Below are positions 6,552-12,713 of a DNA stretch of 15,943 nucleotides, piece by piece. The stretch comes from Avoscillospira sp045580485 (lineage in GTDB: Bacteria > Bacillota > Clostridia > Oscillospirales > Oscillospiraceae): NCBI GenBank assembly GCA_045580485.1, contig JAZNNW010000092.1, positions 1 through 15,943 of the forward strand, written 5' to 3'. Below the pieces are notes generated by a model that saw only the letters and a list, made by a program, of their open reading frames with translations, was not told the origin of the DNA and ran no database searches. A program made the translations under genes and the position numbers. The stretch's first letter is position 1, and every line of letters begins with the position of its first letter.

Positions 6552-7990
6552 TTCGCCTCACCGATCCTTTCTGTGACCATCTCAGAGCCTGCTCCGTTTT
6601 TCGTGACTGTCTCCATGGGAATTCCCAGTTCCTCCGACAGCAGCTTCATAATATAAGGACCGCAGAAGCCGCCCTGACAGCGACCCATACCGGAACGGGT
6701 GCGGCGCTTGACGCCGTCCACATCTTTGGCCTGAGGATTTCTGCGGATGGCGGCACGAATCTCCCCTTCGCTGACAGTCTCACAGCGGCAGACGATCTTA
6801 CCGAAATCCGGGTTCTTTTGAATCATTTCATTCTTCTCTGCGTCGGTCATGGTACGGAAAGCATGGGGATTCTCCCGATTGCCGTTCCAGTTTTCCTTCT
6901 TTTGCAGCTTCAAACCGCCTTCTGCCAGAAGGTTCACCACATACTGCGCAATGGAAACGCAGCAGGTCAGACCGGGAGAGTCGATACCGGCGGCATGGAC
7001 CAGACCGGGAACCTTCTCAGAGCGGCAGAGGATAAAGTCATCCGAAGATTCAGAGGCACGGACACCGGTAAAGGAAGTGATTACCTGACGAAAATCCACA
7101 GAAGGCACGCTTCTTCTTGCAAGGTTCTGCACCTGTTCCACACCGGCAGGGGTCACATCCCGGCTTTCCGGTGTTTCCACATGGGCAGCCGTAGGACCTG
7201 TGAGCAGGTTGCCATCTACCGTGGGGCTGACCAGAATACCCTTGCCTGCCTTGGAGGGGAGCTGGAAGATGGTATGCTTCACACGACTGCCCTCTTTTTT
7301 ATCCAGCAGCAGGTACTCACCGGCTCTGGGGATGATTCGGAAGAAGCCGTCTCCTGCCAGCTGGGCAATCTGATCGGAATAACCACCGGCACAGTTGACC
7401 ACCCAGCGAGCCTGCACACACTCTCCGGCAGCAGAAGTGAGGGTGAACATTTCGGATCTCTCAATGCTCTTCACCGCAAAATTTCGTTTCAGCTCTACGC
7501 CGTTATCCATGGCATTGCCTACGGCGGCAATGGTCAGTTCGTAGGGGCAGATGATGCCGGCCGTGGGCACATGGAGGACCATGGTCACTTCCCTGGAAAG
7601 CTGAGGCTCCAGAAGCCGTGCATCCTCGCCGGTCAGCAGCTTCATCTGCCCGATGCCGTTGGCAATGCCACGCTGATACAGAGCCTCCAGACCGGCATGC
7701 TCCTCCTCACCAAAGGCACAGACCATAGAACCGTTTTGGATATGGGGCACATGCAGCTCCTCCGCCGCTTTGTACAGTAGAGGAACACCGGCTGTATTCA
7801 GTTTTGCTTTCATCGTACCGGGGTGGGGGTCAAAGCCGCCGTGGATAATACCGCTGTTGGCTCTGGAGGCACCGCAGGCAACATCATTTTCCTTTTCCAG
7901 CAGGCAGACAGAAAGCTGATACTTACTCAGTTCCCGTGCCAGCATACCGCCGATGACACCTGCACCGACGATGGCAACATCATAGTTCAC
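6548..7990 (-). CDS. GlpA-like FAD-dependent glycerol-3-phosphate dehydrogenase with C-terminal [2Fe-2S] domain
   Basis: A 480-residue protein of the DAO family fused to a BFD-like [2Fe-2S] domain. The N-terminal FAD motif is VAIVGAGVIGG (8-13 core), followed by ASRANSGIIHGGFD, typical of glycerol-3-phosphate and 2-hydroxyglutarate oxidases. The C-terminal cluster ligands are C401-x-C403 (CRCE) and C438-x4-C443 (CQGGFC). This layout matches anaerobic GlpA, which oxidises sn-glycerol-3-phosphate to dihydroxyacetone phosphate. Its place in an operon led by glpP supports that over the hydroxyglutarate alternative. The start is GTG 7990, overlapping the AraC gene stop as GTGA; an ATG a few bases on is out of frame. 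No membrane segment is visible. Confidence 0.9.
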   Translation of the reverse strand: MNYDVAIVGAGVIGGMLARELSKYQLSVCLLEKENDVACGASRANSGIIHGGFDPHPGTMKAKLNTAGVPLLYKAAEELHVPHIQNGSMVCAFGEEEHAGLEALYQRGIANGIGQMKLLTGEDARLLEPQLSREVTMVLHVPTAGIICPYELTIAAVGNAMDNGVELKRNFAVKSIERSEMFTLTSAAGECVQARWVVNCAGGYSDQIAQLAGDGFFRIIPRAGEYLLLDKKEGSRVKHTIFQLPSKAGKGILVSPTVDGNLLTGPTAAHVETPESRDVTPAGVEQVQNLARRSVPSVDFRQVITSFTGVRASESSDDFILCRSEKVPGLVHAAGIDSPGLTCCVSIAQYVVNLLAEGGLKLQKKENWNGNRENPHAFRTMTDAEKNEMIQKNPDFGKIVCRCETVSEGEIRAAIRRNPQAKDVDGVKRRTRSGMGRCQGGFCGPYIMKLLSEELGIPMETVTKNGAGSEMVTERIGEAK

Positions 7991-8346
7991 TTTTCTTCTC
8001 TCTCCATTCGTTTTTCATACGAAAAATATTCTTTTGGCGAAATGCCATAGTATTTCACAAACATCTTATAGAAATGAGAATAGGTACGGAATCCGGATCG
8101 GTACGCTGCATCTTCCAATCTCATACCGGCTTCGACCTTCCCGATGGCAGACTTCAGGCGATGATCGATAATATATTGGGTCAGCGTCTGACCGGTCTTT
8201 TCCCGAAAGGTCGCTGTAAGGTCATGGCGGTGGAGACCAAGTCGCTCCTGTATCCTCTCATAGGTCAGTTCTTCGCACAGGTGTTCCTCCACATACCTGC
8301 AGATTTCCTGCACCATGAGGTCTTTCCTGTCTACATCGTAACGCAT
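7987..8346 (-). CDS. Minimal AraC/XylS-family transcription regulator
   Basis: A 119-residue protein that is little more than the AraC DNA-binding domain with its two helix-turn-helix units (LTYERIQERLGLHRHDLTATF, split at HRHD, and MRLEDAAYRSGFRTYSHFYKMF, split at GFRT; tail YYGISPKEY). It lacks an N-terminal sensor domain, like MarA or SoxS, so its activity may be set by its level rather than by a ligand. The start is ATG 8346 with AAGGAAGG 4 nt upstream. A longer reading from TTG 8427 would cross the terminator hairpin and is unlikely. That ribosome site is locked in a 12-bp stem, and an intrinsic terminator precedes it, so expression appears controlled at the RNA level. The stop overlaps the next gene by 4 nt. 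Confidence 0.9.
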   Translation of the reverse strand: MRYDVDRKDLMVQEICRYVEEHLCEELTYERIQERLGLHRHDLTATFREKTGQTLTQYIIDHRLKSAIGKVEAGMRLEDAAYRSGFRTYSHFYKMFVKYYGISPKEYFSYEKRMEREEK

Positions 8347-8350
8347 AGTA

Positions 8351-8385
8351 CCTTCCTTTCTGAAATAAAAAAACAGAAAGGAAGG
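8351..8385 (-). promoter_or_regulatory. Hairpin burying the AraC ribosome binding site
   Basis: On the minus strand, CCTTCCTTTCTG (8385-8374) is perfectly complementary to CAGAAAGGAAGG (8362-8351), with an 11-nt U-rich loop. The 3' arm is the AraC Shine-Dalgarno, 4 nt before its ATG. The 5' arm is the same segment that closes the upstream terminator, so the two hairpins cannot form together. Confidence 0.75.
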
Positions 8386-8413
8386 CACATTTCTGTGTCT
8401 TTCCTTTCCGTTT
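8366..8413 (-). terminator. Intra-operon terminator between the HAD and AraC genes
   Basis: On the minus strand, an arm at 8413-8395 (AAACGGAAAGGAAAGACAC) pairs with 8388-8371 (GTGCCTTCCTTTCTGTTT) around the loop AGAAAT, with one bulge, one wobble and one mismatch. Seven T follow (8373-8367). It lies 20-70 nt after the HAD stop codon and should cut the operon into a glpP-dehydrogenase-HAD part and an AraC-GlpA-GlpB-DUF1667 part unless read through. I found no separate promoter for the second part. Confidence 0.75.
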
Positions 8414-8434
8414 CTCCAATTCTCCAACGGGTAT

Positions 8435-9151
8435 TTACTTTAAGAGTTCTGCAACGACCTTCGGGAATTCCCGGTAGTCATCCACCTTGAAGAACCGATA
8501 GCCTGCCAGAAGAACAGGCTCGTCATTTCCGCCAAGGCCGTAGTCATCGCCCACATAAGCCACTTCTTCTTTGGCAAAGCCGTGGGTTTCGGCATATTTT
8601 TCGAGAGCGGTGGCTTTATTGTAGGGCTTGGGCGCCATGTCAAAGGAAGAAGATCCGCCGACAAAAACATTATAATCGGAAAAGACCTCCGTCACATGGG
8701 CAAGAATGGCTCGTCGCTTGCTGCGATCCGGGTCAAAGGCCAGTTTGTCCTCTTGTTTGGCTTTTGTGCCAAGAAGGGGGAAGGTGAAACAACCGGAAGC
8801 ATGGTATTCCACATTGTCACCGGCAAATTCTGTGTAGCCGTACTTTTCACGAAGCATGGTCACTCTGGCTTCGATGCTCTCTTTATCAAAGGGGAAGGTC
8901 AAATCATGGCGAATTTCGATATCGCCGGTTTCCGGGTTGTACTCGGCATACTGCATGCCGTAGCTACCCAGAATGTCCACAGGAAAATGCTCCATCTGCT
9001 CAAAAATTCGGCGGCACAGACCGGCACCGGACATGAGCAGTTTATATTTCTTGCTGAGCGCTTCCATGGCGGCACGGTTTTCCGGGGGCATGGGCGTTTT
9101 ATGCTGGCTCAAAGTGCCATCCAAATCAAAGGCAACCAGTTTGATACTCAC
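8435..9151 (-). CDS. HAD-superfamily phosphatase (type IIB, phosphomannomutase-like fold)
   Basis: A 238-residue cytoplasmic HAD hydrolase. Motif I is FDLDGTL (nucleophile D9, acid/base D11), motif II is near LLMSGAG, a conserved lysine is in APKPYNKATALE, and motif IV is VGDDYGLGGND. A cap domain lies between. The segments GSYGMQYAEYN and VGGSSSFDMAPKPYNKATAL (split at APKP) recall the eukaryote-type phosphomannomutase/Cof group, but a bacterial role as a sugar- or polyol-phosphate phosphatase is as likely. In this operon glycerol phosphate or a related triose phosphate is a plausible substrate (inference). The start is GTG 9151, overlapping the dehydrogenase stop (GTGA), with GGAGG 7 nt upstream. 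Confidence 0.85.
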   Translation of the reverse strand: MSIKLVAFDLDGTLSQHKTPMPPENRAAMEALSKKYKLLMSGAGLCRRIFEQMEHFPVDILGSYGMQYAEYNPETGDIEIRHDLTFPFDKESIEARVTMLREKYGYTEFAGDNVEYHASGCFTFPLLGTKAKQEDKLAFDPDRSKRRAILAHVTEVFSDYNVFVGGSSSFDMAPKPYNKATALEKYAETHGFAKEEVAYVGDDYGLGGNDEPVLLAGYRFFKVDDYREFPKVVAELLK

Positions 9152-10416
9152 AGGGTGTCCTCCTCGGGGATATAAAGGTTATACAGCCACAGGACGGAAT
9201 AGCGATCCCGGATATCCTTAGCATAGACGGCGGCATCTTTCAGCTTCTGTGCACCGTACATATCTTCCAGATCGGAATAGTGCAGACCGATGGCTTCCAC
9301 CAGCCGCTCTGCTTCCTCTGCATCGGGCGTTTCCGACAGAAGCTTGCAGATCTCATCCCACTTTTCGGTGATGACATCGATATCATTCCGATCGTACATG
9401 CCATAGGCCTTCTGCAAAGCAAAGACACCTTCGGCAGAGCCGGTATAGACGCGCTTGATTTCCTGTTCCCATTTGGATTTGTCAATCTGTCGGCGGACAG
9501 GGCGGCTCTTGATCACAGCGGTACGCATTTTGGCCGTCATGACAGAAGCATAGAGGACATCCAGACCGTGGTCAAAATAAGGCTTATTTTCCTGCAGACC
9601 GGTGATCTCGAAGAAATGAGAGATATGATGCTCGCTGCCGGAGGCAGGTCTGGAGTTGCCTGCATAGGCCATGGTGATGCCTGCCACCACAAGGGCTTCC
9701 ATGAGGGCATCCACTGCCTCGGTATCACGGGCCAGAATACCCGGTGCCAGATCACGGACTTTGATGACCGTGTCATACATTAAGTCATGGACACGCTGGC
9801 AAAAATATTCGCCGTTAACGAGGGCGCTGAGCCGCCAGTCATTGAGACAGGAAAACTTACCCATGATATCGCCGTAGCCTGCCTGCAGCATTTCCATAGG
9901 TGCATTTTTGATGACATCGGACACCGCCAGAATGGCCTTTGGGGTATGGGCAGGCAGGGTGGTCTTCATACCGCCAAAGAGCATAGCTGCCACAGAAGAA
10001 GCATAGCCATCCATGGAGGGTGCGGTAGCAACGATAAAATAAGGAATTCCTCGCTGATAGCTGAGGTAACGACTCATGTCGTTGATGACACCGGAACCGA
10101 CACCCACAATGAGATCGACCTGTACAGGCATTTCTGCTTCCGCTGCCGCCACAGCAGCTTCGTTGGGGACAAGACGCTCCTTGGCGGGAAGGACAATGGC
10201 GGTGGGGCTCTGCGCTTTCAGCTTTTCGGCAGCCGCCTTGCCGCAGACCTCCCAGGTGTTTTCATCTGCCAGCAGGACGATGTTTTCATAGTTCTTACAA
10301 AGTTCGGTCAGGGTATCCAATGCCTTGGGACTGACTTCCACCGTATCAATGGGGCAAAGGTGATCTTTACCGCAATCGCAGCCATAAATACCTTGGGTCA
10401 ATGTGCGAAAGTCCAT
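9148..10416 (-). CDS. Glycerol-1-phosphate dehydrogenase-like, metal-dependent (AraM/EgsA family)
   Basis: A 422-residue member of the iron-containing alcohol dehydrogenase/dehydroquinate synthase fold, closest in motifs to sn-glycerol-1-phosphate dehydrogenase (EgsA; AraM in Bacillus). These enzymes interconvert dihydroxyacetone phosphate and sn-glycerol-1-phosphate with NAD(P)H. Visible: the nucleotide-binding GVGSGVINDMSRY (about 105-117), APSMDGYAS (132-140), GDIMGK with likely metal ligand D183, GSEHHISHFFE with the family's metal-binding histidine (about 263-267) and FDHG with H283. Start choice: AAGGAG lies 6 nt before ATG 10416 and only 3 nt before ATG 10419, so the second is preferred; the difference is one residue. 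Its stop overlaps the HAD start. It lies 10 nt after glpP. Other polyol-phosphate dehydrogenases of this fold remain possible. Confidence 0.88.
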   Translation of the reverse strand: MDFRTLTQGIYGCDCGKDHLCPIDTVEVSPKALDTLTELCKNYENIVLLADENTWEVCGKAAAEKLKAQSPTAIVLPAKERLVPNEAAVAAAEAEMPVQVDLIVGVGSGVINDMSRYLSYQRGIPYFIVATAPSMDGYASSVAAMLFGGMKTTLPAHTPKAILAVSDVIKNAPMEMLQAGYGDIMGKFSCLNDWRLSALVNGEYFCQRVHDLMYDTVIKVRDLAPGILARDTEAVDALMEALVVAGITMAYAGNSRPASGSEHHISHFFEITGLQENKPYFDHGLDVLYASVMTAKMRTAVIKSRPVRRQIDKSKWEQEIKRVYTGSAEGVFALQKAYGMYDRNDIDVITEKWDEICKLLSETPDAEEAERLVEAIGLHYSDLEDMYGAQKLKDAAVYAKDIRDRYSVLWLYNLYIPEEDTL

Positions 10417-10426
10417 CATATTCTCC

Positions 10427-10987
10427 TTATATATACCAAAGTTCTTTTGTGCCGGTGGAGACGGCAAGGGCACCCTTGCTCAGAGCAGCCGTGATCTCCT
10501 GCTTAGTCTCGATGAGACCGCTGGCAATGACAGGAATAGAACCTGCCGCATAAGAGGCGATGACTTTCGGGACGACACCGGGCAAAATTTCCATCATATG
10601 GGGATTGGTGTTTTTGAGCATTTCCTGCGCACTGCCTAAGCCTTGGGAGTCCAAGGCGAAGAAACGCTGGATGGCCAGAAGTCCCAGATCTTTGGCTGCT
10701 TTGATCAGCTGACCTCGGGTACTGAGGATGCCATCGGCACCGCAGGAAGCCAGATACTGCAACCCTTCCCTATCCTTGCCGATGCCTTCTGCCAGATCAA
10801 TATGGACAAAAATGACCTTGTTTGCCTTGTGGGCTTGTGAAATTCTCTCTTTTACCGTCACAAGGTGACTTTCCAGGCAGAACAGCACCTCCGCAGGGGA
10901 TGCCAGGGCTGCTTCAAAATTGCTCTCCCGCACCGCTGCGATCACAGGGCTGCAGGACAAAATATCCATCAGTTCCGAAATGCGCAT
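10427..10987 (-). CDS. glpP: GlpP, glycerol-3-phosphate-responsive RNA antiterminator
   Basis: A 186-residue full-length member of the G3P antiterminator family (PF04309), a TIM-barrel-like RNA-binding protein. In Bacillus, GlpP with bound glycerol-3-phosphate stops transcription termination in the leaders of glp genes. Recognisable stretches: MDILSCSPVIAAVR, VFVHIDLAEGIGKDREGL-type segment here as IFVHIDLAEGIGKDREGL, ADGILSTRGQLIKAAK, IQRFFALDS, EILPGVVPKVI and IPVIASGLIETKQEI. First gene of the operon, starting at ATG 10987 with GGGAG 8 nt upstream. A strong terminator with a T-tract lies in its own leader, so it probably controls itself and the genes below it. No kinase or facilitator gene accompanies it. 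Confidence 0.95.
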   Translation of the reverse strand: MRISELMDILSCSPVIAAVRESNFEAALASPAEVLFCLESHLVTVKERISQAHKANKVIFVHIDLAEGIGKDREGLQYLASCGADGILSTRGQLIKAAKDLGLLAIQRFFALDSQGLGSAQEMLKNTNPHMMEILPGVVPKVIASYAAGSIPVIASGLIETKQEITAALSKGALAVSTGTKELWYI

Positions 10988-11013
10988 CCAACCAACTCCC
11001 GAAAAAACAAAAA

Positions 11014-11045
11014 ATGCAAACTACGACCAAGGTCGTATTTTGCAT
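11014..11045 (-). terminator. Leader terminator ahead of glpP (probable GlpP target)
   Basis: On the minus strand, ATGCAAAATACGACC pairs with GGTCGTAGTTTGCAT (one A-G mismatch) around two T, followed by TTTTTGTTTTTT (11013-11002). It sits between the promoter (start near 11060) and the glpP ATG (10987), so RNA polymerase must pass an intrinsic terminator to express the operon. By analogy with Bacillus glp leaders, the GlpP-G3P complex would allow this. Confidence 0.85.
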
Positions 11046-11050
11046 CTCCA

Positions 11051-11066
11051 AATCTCATGCGAGATT
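11051..11066. promoter_or_regulatory. Palindrome AATCTC-N4-GAGATT at the glpP transcription start
   Basis: A 6-bp perfect inverted repeat with a 4-nt centre, immediately downstream of the -10 box and covering the predicted transcript start. It could be an operator, for instance for the AraC-type regulator of this operon, or part of the 5' RNA structure recognised by GlpP. Which of these is not shown by sequence. Confidence 0.45.
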
Positions 11067-11095
11067 ATTTTATCGTAATATGGAGAATATGTCAA
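11067..11095 (-). promoter_or_regulatory. Sigma-A promoter of the glpP operon
   Basis: On the minus strand, -35 TTGACA (11095-11090), a 17-nt spacer, -10 TAAAAT (11072-11067). Both boxes are near consensus, so the promoter is probably strong and regulation is likely to fall on the leader terminator. Confidence 0.88.
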
Positions 11096-11121
11096 GGGGG
11101 AGGCTTTCGAATCCCTCCCGA
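11096..11121 (+). repeat. Inverted partial copy of the tRNA-Ser T-arm
   Basis: The plus-strand segment GGAGGCTTTCGAATCCCTCC (inside 11099-11119) repeats the T-arm and start of the 3' acceptor strand of the neighbouring tRNA-Ser, GAGGGTTCGAATCCCTCCC. Fourteen bases match exactly (TTCGAATCCCTCCC) and one base is inserted before them. It lies on the opposite strand from the tRNA, making a 14-bp inverted repeat around the terminator. There is no anticodon arm, so it is not a gene. Confidence 0.65.
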
Positions 11122-11124
11122 TAA

Positions 11125-11160
11125 AAAAACAACACACACCATTTGGTGTGTGTTGTTTTT
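11125..11160 (-). terminator. Intrinsic terminator of tRNA-Ser
   Basis: A 17-bp perfect stem including flanking A/T runs (11125-11141 with 11144-11160), with core ACAACACACACC/GGTGTGTGTTGT and a T-run on either strand. It starts 2 nt after the tRNA CCA end, so it ends the tRNA transcript and any readthrough from the upstream PBP operon. It also insulates the glpP promoter. Confidence 0.9.
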
Positions 11161-11161
11161 C

Positions 11162-11253
11162 TGGCGGAGTGGGAGGGATTCGAACCCTCGGTACGCTTTT
11201 GACGTACACACGATTTCCAGTCGTGCTCGTTATGACCTCTTCGATACCACTCC
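11162..11253 (-). tRNA. tRNA-Ser (anticodon GGA)
   Basis: A class II tRNA of 92 nt with encoded CCA. Acceptor stem GGAGTGG/CCACTCC, discriminator G, D-arm with TCG/CGA, anticodon stem CACGA/TCGTG, loop CTGGAAA (anticodon GGA, reads TCC and TCT). The long variable arm GTACG/CGTAC is typical of serine tRNAs, and the T-arm is GAGGG-TTCGAAT-CCCTC. It has its own promoter and terminator. Confidence 0.97.
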
Positions 11254-11283
11254 ATCGAAGGGCGCTGCTTGAACAGCTCAGTT

Positions 11284-11312
11284 ATCATACACGAGAAACG
11301 ACTTTTTGTCAA
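11284..11312 (-). promoter_or_regulatory. Promoter of tRNA-Ser
   Basis: On the minus strand, perfect -35 TTGACA (11312-11307), a 17-nt spacer, -10 TATGAT (11289-11284). The predicted start is about 25 nt before the tRNA. It lies right after the PBP stop codon, where no clear terminator is seen, so the tRNA may also be reached by readthrough. Confidence 0.85.
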
Positions 11313-11339
11313 GAAGTTTCGTAAAAATTTTCTGGATTT

Positions 11340-12713
11340 TTATTCTTCTTTCAGAACATCCACGCAAGCCTGCAGTACCTGCCCGGCGATGGGGGTGCAG
11401 GCAGCACTGCCGGAGCCGCCGTGCTCGATGATGACGATGAATGCCAAGGGATAATCTTCATCCTTGATAAAACCTGCAAAGGTGGCATGAGGCGTGGCAT
11501 CGGGTGCAACCTCCGCCGTGCCGGATTTGGCACAGACATACAGATCCGGGAAGTATCCTGCGCCGTAGCGGTTGACCACCGCTGCGTGCATCATTTCAGA
11601 CAGACGCTCTGCTGCCGCAGGCTCTGCCGTCCAGTCCAGCATTTTGGTCTTGGCCTTATAGCCGGTCATCAGCCCGCCATCCACTTTCTTCATGACATAA
11701 GGTTTGGCTGCCTGTCCGCCATTGGCAATGGCACCCATGACCGTCATATACTGGCAGGCATTGACAAGATTGGTATACTGACCGATACCCGCCCAGGCGA
11801 GTTCACTGTCTGCTGCGTTTTCCACATCAAAATTGCCGGCTGCGGTGGTAATGCCGTCAAATTTCAAAGACTGTGCAATGCCGAATTCGTAGGCGTAGTC
11901 TTTCAAAGTATCTGCACCCAACTGCAAAGCCAGCTGGGCAAAGGCCACATTGCAGGAGGCCTCCAAAGCTGTCTGCAAATTGATATCGCCGTGATAGCCG
12001 TTGCAGGTGACTGTATCGGCACCGATCTCCATTTTACCTTCACAATGGAAGGTCTGACTTTCGATATCTTCAATGGTCTCCAGCGCCGCAAGGGTGGTCA
12101 ATACCTTATAAATAGAACCGGGGACATAGGTAGTCTGGAAAAAGCGGTTGAGATAGACACCGCTGTACTGGCCGGTGGTATCCCCTTCCACATCGGGCAT
12201 ATCGTTGGGGTCGTAGGTGGGAGAGGTGACGGCGCACAAAATCTCACCGGTTTTATAATTGTAGACACCGACAGTACCTTTGCGCCCTGCAAGCGCTGCC
12301 TGGGCTGTTTTCTGAACGGAGGCAGACACCGTCAGATGGGCGGTGTTGCCGTTTTCCGCAGCGGTATAGAGACCGTTGACAATATCAAAGCCCACCATCT
12401 CATCGGCATATTCATTGAGCACCGGCGCAGAGATATAGCCAAACCGGTCGCCCAGCAGGTGCATGGTGGCTTTCCGCAAAGCGGCATCTTCACTGTATGT
12501 ACGACCGTCAGTGCTGTCCAGAAGCAGATTGCCGCTGCGATCCACCACACGACCGGTGGAGAGGTTGCTGCCGGCATAGACATGAGGACTGCCGGGGAAG
12601 GTCACCCACTGACCGGCCTTGGCAAAATAACGCACCGTAAAAAATCCCAGACCCAAGGCCAAAAGCGCCATGAGCACCAAAAGAAAAATCATCCGGCGGG
12701 AGATTCGTTTCAT
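11340..12713 (-). CDS. Class B penicillin-binding protein (PbpA-like transpeptidase)
   Basis: A 457-residue peptidoglycan transpeptidase with one N-terminal membrane anchor (about 8-28) and an extracytoplasmic catalytic domain. The three active-site motifs are S200-I-Y-K203, S253-C-N255 and K396-S-G-T399. It is short for a class B PBP: the N-terminal dimerisation region is reduced, as in actinobacterial PbpA. It crosslinks glycan strands made by a partner SEDS polymerase. That partner is the FHA-RodA gene directly upstream, which it overlaps by 4 nt (ATGA). The role could be in elongation, division or sporulation; the sequence does not decide. No terminator is seen before the tRNA-Ser promoter. 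Confidence 0.94.
   Translation of the reverse strand: MKRISRRMIFLLVLMALLALGLGFFTVRYFAKAGQWVTFPGSPHVYAGSNLSTGRVVDRSGNLLLDSTDGRTYSEDAALRKATMHLLGDRFGYISAPVLNEYADEMVGFDIVNGLYTAAENGNTAHLTVSASVQKTAQAALAGRKGTVGVYNYKTGEILCAVTSPTYDPNDMPDVEGDTTGQYSGVYLNRFFQTTYVPGSIYKVLTTLAALETIEDIESQTFHCEGKMEIGADTVTCNGYHGDINLQTALEASCNVAFAQLALQLGADTLKDYAYEFGIAQSLKFDGITTAAGNFDVENAADSELAWAGIGQYTNLVNACQYMTVMGAIANGGQAAKPYVMKKVDGGLMTGYKAKTKMLDWTAEPAAAERLSEMMHAAVVNRYGAGYFPDLYVCAKSGTAEVAPDATPHATFAGFIKDEDYPLAFIVIIEHGGSGSAACTPIAGQVLQACVDVLKEE

Noticed and set aside
8347..8427. Longer AraC protein starting at TTG 8427
   Set aside because: The extra residues would be encoded by the terminator hairpin and its T-run, and no ribosome site precedes the TTG, while ATG 8346 has a good one.
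11096..11121. Second tRNA gene suggested by the T-arm-like sequence
   Set aside because: Only the T-arm and a few acceptor bases are present, with no anticodon or D-arm on either side.
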